Source of the DNA: Gemmatimonadaceae bacterium
Lineage (GTDB): Bacteria; Gemmatimonadota; Gemmatimonadetes; Gemmatimonadales; Gemmatimonadaceae
Assembly: GCA_025928185.1 (NCBI GenBank)
Contig: JAICKA010000005.1
Coordinates: 23,630 to 87,629, forward strand
DNA: 64,000 nucleotides
Reading direction: 5' to 3'
Part shown: positions 42,815 to 51,455 of the stretch, piece after piece
Numbering within the stretch: the first letter of the stretch is position 1
Layout: each line of letters starts with the position of its first letter
Program-made: the position numbers and the translations under genes
The notes under the pieces: model-generated
The model's database searches: none
What the model saw: the letters and a program-made list of their open reading frames with translations, nothing else
What the model was told of the DNA's origin: nothing

Positions 42815-43537
42815 ATGGCCGCAAAACGTTCAACCACACGGCAGTCGAAGACTCCGGCGAAGGCTGCAGCGAAGCCCGCGGTGACGCCGCGCAAGCGCTC
42901 GCCCAAACCCACGCGCGCCCGCGCGGCCATGCTGTACGACCGGCTGGCCGAGCACTATCCGAACGCGCACTGCGCGCTCGACTTCTCGACCCCGTTCCAG
43001 CTGATCGTCGCGACGATCCTCAGCGCGCAGTGCACCGACAAGCGCGTCAACATGGTCACGCCGGCGCTGTTCGCGCGCTATCCCACGCCCGCGGCCCTCG
43101 CCGATGCAAATCCCGAGGAGCTCGAGCAGCTGATCAAGTCCACGGGATTTTTTCGCAGCAAGACGAAGAGCCTCATCGGCATGGCCGCCGGCATCGTGGC
43201 GCGGCACGCCGGCCGTGTGCCCGACGAGATGGATCTTCTCGTCGAGCTGCCGGGCGTCGGCCGCAAAACGGCCAACGTCGTGCTCGGAAACGCCTACGAC
43301 AAGAACGAAGGTGTCGTCGTCGACACGCACGTGAGTCGCGTGAGCCAACGGCTCGCGCTCACGACGCAAACCGACCCGGTGAAGATCGAAGCCGATCTCG
43401 TGAAGCTGTTTCCGCCCGAGCGGTGGACGATGCTCTCGCACCTGCTGATCGAGCACGGTCGGACGATCTGCGAGGCGCGGCGTCCCAAGTGCGAAATTTG
43501 TTTCCTCAGCGACGTTTGTCCGTCATCGAGGGTATGA
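42815..43537 (+). CDS. nth: Endonuclease III
   Basis: 240 residues with a ~37-residue Lys/Arg/Ala-rich N-terminal extension before the fold. HhH motif LPGVGRKTANVV carries the catalytic lysine, VVDTHVSR the catalytic aspartate, and the C-terminus has the iron-sulfur pattern Cys-x6-Cys-x2-Cys-x5-Cys (CEARRPKCEICFLSDVC). It is a bifunctional glycosylase/AP lyase for oxidised pyrimidines. It lies just after the PolX-like gene, so the two form a repair pair, and overlaps the next gene as ATGA. Confidence 0.95.
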   Translation: MAAKRSTTRQSKTPAKAAAKPAVTPRKRSPKPTRARAAMLYDRLAEHYPNAHCALDFSTPFQLIVATILSAQCTDKRVNMVTPALFARYPTPAALADANPEELEQLIKSTGFFRSKTKSLIGMAAGIVARHAGRVPDEMDLLVELPGVGRKTANVVLGNAYDKNEGVVVDTHVSRVSQRLALTTQTDPVKIEADLVKLFPPERWTMLSHLLIEHGRTICEARRPKCEICFLSDVCPSSRV

Positions 43538-44046
43538 GCCCTCGCACTCCTCTCCGTGCCGTACTCGCCCCGATCGCGCTCGGCGCTGCCATGCTCGGCG
43601 CCTGCGCGCACGCGTCCAACCGCGACGTGAGCGCCGGACCCACGGTCGGTGCGCGCATTGCGCCATCCGAGATGCCGGTGCAGCCCGGCGACTGCGCGGA
43701 AGCGCTGCGCCGCGCCGCCGACAAGCCGGATCTCGTCGTCGATCGCCTGCCGACGCCGGTCGTCACGCGGCCCGCGGTGCTCAAGAACGTGCCGCGCTCC
43801 GCGTTGCGAAAAGACGGCAGCGCCAGCGTCAAGGTCGACGTCGTGATCGACACGCTCGGCAAAGCCGATATGAAAACGTTCAAGGTCGTCGCTGCGTCGC
43901 ATCCGTGGCTGGTCAAGAACGTGCGCACCGCGCTCGCGAAGTGGCGCTTCGAGCCCGCCGAGCTGGCGGGGTGCAAGGTGCCGCGCGTGTATCACTTCAT
44001 GGCATCGGCGCCGGGACACGGATCGAATTCGAAATCGGACCGGTAG
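43534..44046 (+). CDS. TonB C-terminal-like lipoprotein
   Basis: 170 residues from the ATG at 43534. The leader ends MLGACAH (lipobox), so it is lipid-anchored rather than held by an N-terminal helix as in classic TonB. The C-terminal part (about 90-155) has the TonB fold pattern: SASVKVDVVIDTLGKADMKT, VRTALAKWRFEPAEL. Overlap with nth is probably accidental to function. It may be an energy-transducer relative or a periplasmic binding module. Confidence 0.7.
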   Translation: MSPRTPLRAVLAPIALGAAMLGACAHASNRDVSAGPTVGARIAPSEMPVQPGDCAEALRRAADKPDLVVDRLPTPVVTRPAVLKNVPRSALRKDGSASVKVDVVIDTLGKADMKTFKVVAASHPWLVKNVRTALAKWRFEPAELAGCKVPRVYHFMASAPGHGSNSKSDR

Positions 44047-44078
44047 CGTGTCGCTCGCGGGCGGTCTAGCTTTACCGC

Positions 44079-44540
44079 ATGTCCAAGACCGCAACGTTCG
44101 ACACAAACAAAGGCACGATCGTCGCCGAGCTGTTCGACAAGGAAGCGCCGAAGACCGTCGAGAATTTCGAGAAGCTCGCCAACAAGGGCTTTTATGATGG
44201 CGTGAAGTTCCATCGCGTCATCGCCGATTTCGTCGTACAGGGCGGCGATCCGCTGTCGCGCGATCTTCCCGCCGGCGATCCGCGCATCGGCACCGGTGGG
44301 CCCGGCTACAAGATCAAGTGCGAAACGGCGGGCAATCCGCACAAGCACGAGGTCGGCGCCTTGTCGATGGCACACGCCGGGAAGGACACCGGCGGCAGCC
44401 AGTTCTTCATGGTGTTGAACGAGGACAATACCCGCCATCTGAATGGCGTTCACACGGTGTTCGGCAAGATCACCAAGGGCGTGGACGTCATGAAGAAGAT
44501 CGAAAAGAACGACGTGATGAATTCGGTTCGCGTCTCCTGA
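44079..44540 (+). CDS. Peptidyl-prolyl cis-trans isomerase, cyclophilin type
   Basis: 153 residues, a minimal single-domain cyclophilin without signal peptide. Active-site segments are [38 protein letters not shown] and [11 protein letters not shown]. It is cytoplasmic and assists proline isomerisation in folding. Spacing of 7 bp to the next small gene suggests co-transcription. Confidence 0.94.
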   Translation: MSKTATFDTNKGTIVAELFDKEAPKTVENFEKLANKGFYDGVKFHRVIADFVVQGGDPLSRDLPAGDPRIGTGGPGYKIKCETAGNPHKHEVGALSMAHAGKDTGGSQFFMVLNEDNTRHLNGVHTVFGKITKGVDVMKKIEKNDVMNSVRVS

Positions 44541-44547
44541 GCACTCC

Positions 44548-44718
44548 ATGACTACCCACGAACACGACCACACCCATACGCACCAGTCGGACAGGAAGGC
44601 CGCCTTTCTGGGCCTGATCATCGGTGCCATCGTCATCTTCGGAATCCTGCGCACCATCGTCGCGCTGACGAACGCGCACTACGATCACGAAAAGCCGGCC
44701 GCCACCGCCACGAAGTAG
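44548..44718 (+). CDS. 56-residue His-rich single-span membrane peptide
   Basis: A short frame with a histidine-rich N-terminus (TTHEHDHTHTHQSD, six His), one hydrophobic helix (AAFLGLIIGAIVIFGIL, about 18-34) and a short polar tail. Codon use is strongly GC-ending. It begins 7 bp after the cyclophilin stop. The histidines could bind metal. No family recognised; the clean membrane topology supports a real gene. Confidence 0.6.
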   Translation: MTTHEHDHTHTHQSDRKAAFLGLIIGAIVIFGILRTIVALTNAHYDHEKPAATATK

Positions 44719-44772
44719 TTCCTCGGGCACCGCTTCCGACCGGGTGGGGAGCGGCGGACGCAGGGGGCGGCG

Positions 44773-44778
44773 TCCTAT
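44773..44778 (+). promoter_or_regulatory. Possible -10 element (TATATT) with a very short leader
   Basis: TATATT ends 8 bp before the ATG of the HD-domain gene in a GC-rich spacer. If used, transcription would start at or next to the start codon, giving a leaderless or near-leaderless message; no Shine-Dalgarno is present, which agrees. Confidence 0.4.
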
Positions 44779-44786
44779 ATTGGGGT

Positions 44787-45428
44787 ATGACCGCCCAATC
44801 TCTTCCGTCGCGAGCCGAGGCGCTCGCGCTCGTCCACGAGTACACCGCGAGTGACTCGCTGCGCAAGCACATGCTCACGGTCGAAGCCGTCATGCGCGCC
44901 TACGCCGAGCACTTTGGCGAAGATCCCGAGCGCTGGGGACTCGCCGGCCTGATCCACGACTTCGATTACGAGCGGTTTCCGAACGCCGCGCATTCGCCGA
45001 CCGAGGAACATCCATCGAGCGGCGTTCGAATTCTGCGCGAGCGCGGCTGGCCCGAAGACATTCTGCAGGCGATTCTCGGCCACGCGGCGTACTGCAACGT
45101 GCCGCGCGAAACGCTCATGGCGCGTACGTTGTTCGCCGTCGACGAGCTTTCCGGATTGGTCACCGCGACCGCGCTCGTGAAGCCGTCGAAGAGCGTGCAC
45201 GACGTCGAAGCGTCGTCGGTGAAAAAGAAAATGAAGGACAAGGGCTTCGCGCGCGGCGTGAGCCGTGAGGACGTCCTGACCGGCGTGAAGGAGCTCGGCG
45301 TCGAGCTCGAGCCGCACATCCAGTTCGTCATCGACGCCATGCGCCGTTCCGCTGACGCGATCGGCCTTGCGGGCACCTCGGCCGCGGCGCCCGCGACGCG
45401 TGATACGACGGGAGAACCGGCCGTCTGA
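44787..45428 (+). CDS. HD-domain phosphohydrolase-like protein
   Basis: 213 residues. The metal-binding pattern is His in SLRKHMLTVEAV (about 27-38), His-Asp in LIHDFDYERFP, and further His in ILGHAAYCN, which fits the HD fold of small predicted hydrolases. VHDVEASSVKKKMKDKGFAR is a conserved-looking helix after the catalytic core. Cytoplasmic; substrate unknown. The last ~20 residues are Ala/Thr-rich and probably unstructured. Confidence 0.85.
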   Translation: MTAQSLPSRAEALALVHEYTASDSLRKHMLTVEAVMRAYAEHFGEDPERWGLAGLIHDFDYERFPNAAHSPTEEHPSSGVRILRERGWPEDILQAILGHAAYCNVPRETLMARTLFAVDELSGLVTATALVKPSKSVHDVEASSVKKKMKDKGFARGVSREDVLTGVKELGVELEPHIQFVIDAMRRSADAIGLAGTSAAAPATRDTTGEPAV

Positions 45429-45485
45429 CGATCAACGTTTGCCCCCCGCCAGCCGTTAGAGAGTGTGGACACCGGCTCCATCGTA

Positions 45486-46076
45486 ATGAGCGTTGCGATC
45501 CCACTCGATCTGACATTGCCCGTGCCGTCACTCGCTGACGGCAAGGCGGAAGAGCGTGCACTCGTGGTCGCGGCGCAGAACGGAAGCAGCGATGCGTTCG
45601 CCGCTCTCGTTCGCCTGCATCAACGACGAGCCTATGCCGTTTGCCGCGCGATCGTGCTGACGCACGAAGACGCGGAGGACGCGGTCCAGGAGGGCTTTCT
45701 GCACGCGTTCAAGGCGTTGGATCGCTTTCTCCCGGATCAACCGTTCGGCGCGTGGCTGTACCGCATCATGGCCAATGCGTCGCTCGACCTGGTGCGGCGG
45801 CGGAAAGTTCGCGATGCGGACGAGCTGCCGGATACGATCGCCATGCCGTTCCGCGACCCGGGCGAGTCGGATGAGTTGCGGCGGCGTCTCAGTCAGGCGC
45901 TCACGACGCTCAGCGACCGGCAACGGTCCGTGATCGTCCTGCACGACGTCGAAGGCTTTACGCATGGCGAGATCGGCGGAATGTTGGGCATTCCTGAAGG
46001 CACGGCACGTTCGGATCTGCACCACGCACGCGCGGCACTGCGCCGCATACTGAAGGACGTTCGGAGCGACCTATGA
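45486..46076 (+). CDS. ECF-type RNA polymerase sigma factor
   Basis: 196 residues from the ATG at 45486; a GTG at 45465 would add seven. Region 2 spans FAALVRLHQRRAYAVCRAIV to PFGAWLYRIMANASLDLVRR; region 4 has LSDRQRSVIVLHDVEGFTHG and EGTARSDLHHARAALRRIL with the recognition helix. It overlaps the next gene as ATGA, and that gene is its probable anti-sigma factor. It may direct the following envelope/export genes. Confidence 0.92.
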   Translation: MSVAIPLDLTLPVPSLADGKAEERALVVAAQNGSSDAFAALVRLHQRRAYAVCRAIVLTHEDAEDAVQEGFLHAFKALDRFLPDQPFGAWLYRIMANASLDLVRRRKVRDADELPDTIAMPFRDPGESDELRRRLSQALTTLSDRQRSVIVLHDVEGFTHGEIGGMLGIPEGTARSDLHHARAALRRILKDVRSDL

Positions 46077-46441
46077 CGGACATTCGGCTGCATTCCAACG
46101 ACGACGACGAGGTCGTGCGCGGGCTCCGCTCGCTGTACGCGGCCCCGGCTGGCGACGGCTATTGGAACGAGCTCGAAGCGCGCATCATGGCGCGCGTTGC
46201 CGACGTGGAGCTCGGGTGGTGGACGGAGCTCGATCGCTGGGTGCGCCCGGCGCTCGCCGCCGCCGCCATTCTGCTGCTTGCCGCCAGCATTGCCATGTTC
46301 CGGGCGCACCAGGCGGAGAACGACATTGCCGTCGATAGCATGCTGTCATCGCCGACGGTGCCCGTGTACACGGGCATCCGGCCGGCTCTTCAGGACGATC
46401 GGGAAGCGCGCATCCGCTTCCTGTTCGGGTCCAATCGTTAA
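46073..46441 (+). CDS. Probable anti-sigma factor (single-span membrane protein)
   Basis: 122 residues: acidic N-terminal region (about 1-55), one membrane helix (PALAAAAILLLAASIAMF, about 61-78) and a short outer tail. There is no zinc-binding HxxxCxxC motif. The call rests on overlap with the sigma gene and on topology, not on a recognised domain. A GGAG-led gene for a Spy-like protein follows 12 bp later. Confidence 0.6.
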   Translation: MTDIRLHSNDDDEVVRGLRSLYAAPAGDGYWNELEARIMARVADVELGWWTELDRWVRPALAAAAILLLAASIAMFRAHQAENDIAVDSMLSSPTVPVYTGIRPALQDDREARIRFLFGSNR

Positions 46442-46453
46442 CTCGGAGTTCCC

Positions 46454-46846
46454 ATGCAGCGCTCCAAACAACAGGCGCTGATGTTCCTGCTCGGATCCGT
46501 GCTCGTTGGCGGCGCGCTCGGCTTCACGGCTGACCGGTACATCGGTCACGAGAAGTTCGCGTCGCAGTACGGACCGCGCACCAAATTCTACGACGAGCTC
46601 GGGCTGTCCGATCAACAGCGCGCAACGCTCGACTCGCTCGAATTCGAACAGGACTGCGCCATGCGCGCGGCGCTCGCGCCGCGTGACTCCGCCGTCCGGG
46701 CCATTCGCGCGCGCTTTCGCGCCGAGCAGCATTCGGTCCTCACACCCCAGCAACTCTCCAGACTCGACGCTCGCCGAAAGGAAATTCAGGCGCGGCACGC
46801 GGCGGAGCAGGCCAAGGAGCCAAGGAAGCAATGTTCAGGAAACTGA
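46454..46846 (+). CDS. Periplasmic Spy/CpxP-like protein (LTXXQ-type)
   Basis: 130 residues: N-terminal anchor or signal helix (LMFLLGSVLVGGALGF), then an all-helical domain with LGLSDQQRATLDSL and LTPQQLSRLDARR, the repeated L-(S/T)-x-x-Q pattern of Spy/CpxP and zinc-resistance-associated proteins. Such proteins sense or buffer envelope stress. GGAG lies five bases before the ATG. Its end overlaps the TolC gene by 16 bp. Confidence 0.75.
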   Translation: MQRSKQQALMFLLGSVLVGGALGFTADRYIGHEKFASQYGPRTKFYDELGLSDQQRATLDSLEFEQDCAMRAALAPRDSAVRAIRARFRAEQHSVLTPQQLSRLDARRKEIQARHAAEQAKEPRKQCSGN

Positions 46847-48147
46847 TCGCCATTCTCGTTCTTCCCGCGGCCGCGGGAGCACAGCAGCTCGCCGGAACGA
46901 CTGATACCACGCTGCATCCCATCTCCGTGCAAGAGGCCGTGCGCCTCGCACAGGAGAACAACGTGTCCGCCATCATCGCCGCGAACAGCGTTCGCAACGC
47001 GAACACCGGCGTACTCACGGCGAAGGGCGCGTTTCTCCCGTCGCTGACCGCTACGCTCGGCCAGACGCAGAGCGGCGGGTCGCAGGTCTCACCCAATGGC
47101 ACGCTCGTACCGTATTCGGCGGCGCCCTGGCGGTACTCCACCGGACTTCGCGCATCGATGACGCTGTTCGACGGTGGCCAGCGCCTCGCGACGCTGCGCC
47201 AGCAGCGCGCGAACGTCAACGCGCAGGAAGCCGGACAGACCGCGACGAAGTTCAATCTCGCATTCCAGGTGAAGCAGGCGTACAACTCCGTGCTCGCCGC
47301 CAAGGAATCCGAAGCGGCGGCGCAGGCACAGCTTCAGTTGGCCAATCAGCAGCTTGCCACGACCAATGCCAAGGTGAACGCCGGCGCGGCCAGCATTTCC
47401 GATTCGCTGCGCAGCGTCGTCGGCGTCGGCAATGCGCAGCTCGCGATTCTCACCGCACGCAACAACCTCAAAGTCGCGAGCGCGTCGCTCACGCGGCTCG
47501 TCGGCACGCCGTACTTCGTCACCGCCGAGTACTCCGATACCACCGAACGGACGGTTGCGCCGATCGACAGCGCCGCCGTCATGGCGCTCGCCCTCGCCGG
47601 CCCGCAGGTGCGGCAGACGCAGGCGCAGCTCGCCGCCGACCAGGCCGCCCAGCGCTCCGCGAAGTCAGCCTACTTTCCAAACATCGATCTGAACTACAGC
47701 TACAGCGGCAACGGCTACGACAAGTACTATGGCATCGGCAGCGGCCAGCTCGGCTACAACCACTCGCTGGGCTTGAGCGCCAGCCTCCCGGTGTTCAACG
47801 GGTTCACGCGCGAAGCGAACGTGCAGCGCGCGCAGGTCACGGTCGAGAACGATCAGGCGACGCTGCGCGATCAGCAGTTGGCCGCGCAGCAGGCAGTAGT
47901 CACCGATATCGGCTCGCTCGAGCTCGCGGCGGAAAGCATGCGCATCCAGGAGCTCAACGTGCAGGCGGATGAGGAGGACCTGCGCGTGGTGCAGCAGCGC
48001 TACGCGCTGGGCGCCAGCACGCTGCTCGAAGTGCTCACGTCGCAATCCAACCTCGTCACGGCGCGGCAGCAGTTGATTCAGGCTCGCCTGAACTACCGCA
48101 ACGCCCGGGCGCAGATCGAGTCCGTGATCGGTCGCGACCTGCCGTAA
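46831..48147 (+). CDS. TolC-family outer-membrane efflux protein
   Basis: 438 residues, signal peptide ending AAAGAQQ, then the two-fold repeated helix-strand TolC pattern: SVQEAVRLAQENN, a first long helix pair with LRQQRANVNAQEAGQTATKF, the middle IDLNYSYSGNG beta region, a second helix pair with NVQRAQVTVENDQATLRDQQ, and YALGASTLLEVLTSQSNLV near the end. It forms the trimeric exit duct of a tripartite exporter, with the adaptor and permease genes following. Confidence 0.9.
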   Translation: MFRKLIAILVLPAAAGAQQLAGTTDTTLHPISVQEAVRLAQENNVSAIIAANSVRNANTGVLTAKGAFLPSLTATLGQTQSGGSQVSPNGTLVPYSAAPWRYSTGLRASMTLFDGGQRLATLRQQRANVNAQEAGQTATKFNLAFQVKQAYNSVLAAKESEAAAQAQLQLANQQLATTNAKVNAGAASISDSLRSVVGVGNAQLAILTARNNLKVASASLTRLVGTPYFVTAEYSDTTERTVAPIDSAAVMALALAGPQVRQTQAQLAADQAAQRSAKSAYFPNIDLNYSYSGNGYDKYYGIGSGQLGYNHSLGLSASLPVFNGFTREANVQRAQVTVENDQATLRDQQLAAQQAVVTDIGSLELAAESMRIQELNVQADEEDLRVVQQRYALGASTLLEVLTSQSNLVTARQQLIQARLNYRNARAQIESVIGRDLP

Positions 48148-48185
48148 GCCCCGACCGCGCGGCGAATCTGCTAATCTGAAGGAAG

Positions 48186-48216
48186 GGGCGGGGATCCGGT
48201 TCCCCGCCCTTTTCTT
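48186..48216 (+). terminator. Rho-independent-type terminator after tolC
   Basis: Stem GGGCGGGGA (48186-48194) with TCCCCGCCC (48201-48209), 6-base loop, then TTTTCTT. It lies about 40 bp after the TolC stop and suggests that the adaptor-permease genes have their own promoter in 48217-48390, or that read-through is controlled here. Confidence 0.7.
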
Positions 48217-48390
48217 CGGTCCTCGGCCCCTCGCGGGCCACCGCGGCCCGGAACGCGCACGGCGTGGCCGCCACGCCGGGGCCGCGGCTCCCGATTCAGC
48301 GATTCCACTCTGTCGAGCGTAACCTTTTCAGACGGTCGGCCAGCACCGCGGCCGCTCCTCTCTGGCCGATTTTCAGGAGATTCGAAACAC

Positions 48391-50214
48391 GTGAGACAAT
48401 ACCTTGGAGCGGCGTTGCTCGTTGCCGCCGCGGCCTGTGGCAAGAAGCAGCAGGCGCCGACCGTCCAGACCGCCATGGTCACGCGCCGCGATATCATCGT
48501 CCAGGCAACCGGAAACGGCACCATCGAGCCGATCACGATCATCGACGTCAAGTCGAAGGCCTCCGGTGTCATCACGCAGATGCCCGTCGAGACCGGCACC
48601 GACGTGAAGCCGGGCGATCTGCTCGTGCAGGTGGACACCCGCGACGTGCAGAACAAATACAATCAGGCGAAAGCAGCGCTCGACGCGGCCCAGGCCAAGC
48701 TCCAGGTGGCCGAGTCGAACAAGAAGCGCAATGAGGATATGTTCAAGGCCCGCGTGATCACCCCGCAGGAGTACGAGCAGGTCGAGGTGGATTACGCGAA
48801 CGCGAATTCCGGCGTCGTCAACGCCAAGGCCAATCTCGATCTCGCCAAGCAGGCGCTCGAGGATGCCACGGTCACCGCGCCGAGTGAAGGCACCATCATC
48901 ACCAAGAACGTCGCCGTCGGCACGGTCATCGCCTCCGCCACCGGTACGGTGAGCGGCGGTACCACGCTCGTGCAGATGGCCGACCTCTCGACGGTGCGCA
49001 TTCGCGCGTACTTCAACGAGACCGACATCGGCAACGTGCATCCCGGCGAGCAGGCCACCGTCACGATTGATGCGTATCCCGATCGCCGCTTCCAGGGCGT
49101 GGTCGCCAAGATCGAGCCGCAAGCGGTCATTCAGCAGAACGTCACGATGTTCCCGGTGCTCGTGAACCTCGAGAATGCCGAGAAGCTGCTGCGGCCCGGC
49201 ATGAACGGCGAAGTCTCGGTGTTGATCGACGAGCGCGACAACGTGCTGGCCGTTCCGAATGACGCAATCAAGAATCCGCGCGAAGCCGCGGCGACCGCCG
49301 CCATGCTCGGCATGAACCAGGACACGCTGATGGCCGAGCTGCGGGCGCAGGGCTTCAACGCGGGTCGTAGTGGTCGCGGCGGTGCCGGCCGGCGTTCCGG
49401 CCGCGGTCAGGGCGGCAATGCGGGCGGCTCGGCTCGTGCGGCAACGACGGGCAGTGCCGCGGGCGACATCGCGCTGCAGCAGGGACAATCCGGTGCGCAG
49501 GAGCCCGGCCGCTTCCAGCAGCCGCAGGTTTCCGACGCCGACTGCAAGCAGATCGACGACGTGCTCGCCAAGCATCCCAAGGAGAAGAAGCAGCTCGACA
49601 GCCTGCGCGCAAAGATGATGTCGATGCGCGGTGCGGGCGGCGCCAACCGGCGCGATCGATCGGCCAGCGGCGCACCGAATGGTGGCGGCTCGACCGGCGG
49701 AGCGTACAGCGGCGGTGCGGCTGGTGGTGGCGGCGGTGGTGGTGGTGGCTTCCGCGGCAGCCCGGAGATGCAGGCGATCAACACTCAGATTCGCGCCATC
49801 TACACCGCGCTCAAGATCGACGCGCGCACCGCTGGCGCATGCCGTCGGCAGCAAGGCGGAAACGCCGGTCAGATGGGCGGCAACTCGCAGCGCGGCTCGC
49901 GCCAGATGGGCGGCGCGGACCAGGGCGGCGCGTTGACTCCGTCGCCGGAAATGGGCGGCCCGCAGCGCGCCAAGGCCGGCCTCGTGTTCGTCACCGACAG
50001 CACGAAGACGGTGTTCCATCCGCGCATCGTGCAGCTCGGCGAGGGCAACCTCGATTTCACGGAAGTGATCAGCGGCCTCAAGGAAGGCGAGCGCGTCGTG
50101 ATGCTCTCGGCGCTGGCCCTGCAGTCGCAGCGGCAGCAGATGCAGGATCGTTTCCGGCAGAACGCCAGCCCGCTCGGCGGCGCCACCGGAGGCCGCGGGG
50201 GCCGCGGACGGTAA
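48391..50214 (+). CDS. MacA-like periplasmic adaptor with a large Gly-rich insertion
   Basis: 607 residues from a GTG (AGGAGA ten bases upstream). Lipobox VAAAACG (Cys16). Adaptor parts are in order: barrel-sandwich half IIVQATGNGTIEPI, hairpin with LDAAQAKLQVAESNKKRNED, second half VTAPSEGTIITKNV, beta-barrel VRIRAYFNETDIGNVHPGEQ and LRPGMNGEVSVLID. Residues about 321-527 are an insertion of Gly/Arg/Ser/Gln-rich linkers around two short helices, each with one cysteine (DADCKQIDDVL, TAGACRRQQ). The membrane-proximal part then resumes (LVFVTDSTKTVF, GLKEGERVVML). MacA proteins are normally near 370-400 residues. Confidence 0.88.
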   Translation: MRQYLGAALLVAAAACGKKQQAPTVQTAMVTRRDIIVQATGNGTIEPITIIDVKSKASGVITQMPVETGTDVKPGDLLVQVDTRDVQNKYNQAKAALDAAQAKLQVAESNKKRNEDMFKARVITPQEYEQVEVDYANANSGVVNAKANLDLAKQALEDATVTAPSEGTIITKNVAVGTVIASATGTVSGGTTLVQMADLSTVRIRAYFNETDIGNVHPGEQATVTIDAYPDRRFQGVVAKIEPQAVIQQNVTMFPVLVNLENAEKLLRPGMNGEVSVLIDERDNVLAVPNDAIKNPREAAATAAMLGMNQDTLMAELRAQGFNAGRSGRGGAGRRSGRGQGGNAGGSARAATTGSAAGDIALQQGQSGAQEPGRFQQPQVSDADCKQIDDVLAKHPKEKKQLDSLRAKMMSMRGAGGANRRDRSASGAPNGGGSTGGAYSGGAAGGGGGGGGGFRGSPEMQAINTQIRAIYTALKIDARTAGACRRQQGGNAGQMGGNSQRGSRQMGGADQGGALTPSPEMGGPQRAKAGLVFVTDSTKTVFHPRIVQLGEGNLDFTEVISGLKEGERVVMLSALALQSQRQQMQDRFRQNASPLGGATGGRGGRGR

Positions 50215-50218
50215 TCAT

Positions 50219-51439
50219 ATGCTGATTGGAGAAATCGTAAGCGTCGCCCTCAGCGCGCTTCGCGCCAACAAGCTCCGCTCGCTGCTCACGATGCTCGGCA
50301 TCGTGATCGGCGTCGGCGCGGTGATCGCCGTCGTGGCGCTCGGCACGGGCGCGCAGCAGGCGGTCAGGGATCGCATTGCGTCACTCGGCACCACGCTGCT
50401 CACGATCAACCCCGGCCAGCAGCGCGGCATGGGTGTGGCGATCGCCGGCGCGCAGAAGCGTCTCGTGATCGACGACGCCAAGGCGCTCGACGAGCGGGCG
50501 ACGAACCTCATCGCCGTCGAGCCGGAGATGCGCACGTCGCAGCAGATCGTGTTCGGCAACAAGAACGCGAACACGCAGATCATCGGCACCACGCCCAACT
50601 ATCTCGACGTCCGGAAGTACACGCTCCAGGCGGGCCGCATGTTCAACGCGGCGGATGACGAGGGCCGCCAGCGCGTCGCCGTGCTCGGCTCGGCGGTGCT
50701 CGACAACATGGGCATTACGTCGCCGGACGCGATCATCGGCGAGAACGTGCGCATTCGCGGCACCCAGTTCCAGGTCATCGGCGTGCTGGCCTCCAAGGGC
50801 CAGGCGAACTCGTTCCAGAATCCGGATGACGAGGTGCTCATTCCGCTCGAGACCGCGCGCTTCCGCGTGAACGGCTCCGACCGGCTCCAGTCGATCAGCG
50901 CGCTCGCCGTGAGCGAGGACAAGATCGACGACGCCGAGGCGGACATTCAGCGCGTGCTGCGTCGCCAACATCAGATCCGGCAGGGCATGCCGGACGATTT
51001 CCAGATTCATAATCAGGCCGACATCCTCCAGACCACGGAGGAGACGACGCAGGTGATGACCTACCTGCTGTCTGGCATCGCGGCCGTGTCGCTGCTCGTC
51101 GGCGGCATCGGCATCATGAACATCATGCTCGTGTCGGTCACGGAGCGCACGCGCGAGATCGGCATTCGCAAGGCGCTCGGCGCGACGCGGTTCAACATTC
51201 TTCTGCAATTCCTCATCGAAGCCGTGGTGCTCTGCTGCCTGGGCGGCGTGATCGGCATCGGGCTCGGCGCCGCCGGCGCGGCGGTGATGAGCAAGACCGC
51301 CGGGTGGTCGACGCAGGTGTCGTCCACGGCGGTGGTGATGGCGTTCGCCTTCTCGGCCTTCGTCGGTGTGGCGTTCGGCGTGTGGCCGGCGCGGCGCGCG
51401 GCGGTGCTCGATCCGATCGTGGCGTTGAGGTACGAGTAA
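50219..51439 (+). CDS. MacB/FtsX-type ABC transporter permease
   Basis: 406 residues with four membrane helices: one N-terminal (LTMLGIVIGVGAVIAVVALG), a ~225-residue periplasmic MacB_PCD-like domain (including NPDDEVLIPLETARFRV), then three C-terminal helices ending VGVAFGVWPARRAAVLDPI. TERTREIGIRKALGAT is the FtsX signature. The ATPase is not fused and not adjacent; the gene directly follows the adaptor by four bases. Likely part of a MacAB-TolC-type exporter. Confidence 0.9.
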   Translation: MLIGEIVSVALSALRANKLRSLLTMLGIVIGVGAVIAVVALGTGAQQAVRDRIASLGTTLLTINPGQQRGMGVAIAGAQKRLVIDDAKALDERATNLIAVEPEMRTSQQIVFGNKNANTQIIGTTPNYLDVRKYTLQAGRMFNAADDEGRQRVAVLGSAVLDNMGITSPDAIIGENVRIRGTQFQVIGVLASKGQANSFQNPDDEVLIPLETARFRVNGSDRLQSISALAVSEDKIDDAEADIQRVLRRQHQIRQGMPDDFQIHNQADILQTTEETTQVMTYLLSGIAAVSLLVGGIGIMNIMLVSVTERTREIGIRKALGATRFNILLQFLIEAVVLCCLGGVIGIGLGAAGAAVMSKTAGWSTQVSSTAVVMAFAFSAFVGVAFGVWPARRAAVLDPIVALRYE

Positions 51440-51455
51440 GAGGCGGTCGCCCACC

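Noticed and set aside
48373..50019. 548-codon minus-strand frame opposite the adaptor gene
   Set aside because: The adaptor is well supported; the antisense frame mirrors its Gly-rich repeats.
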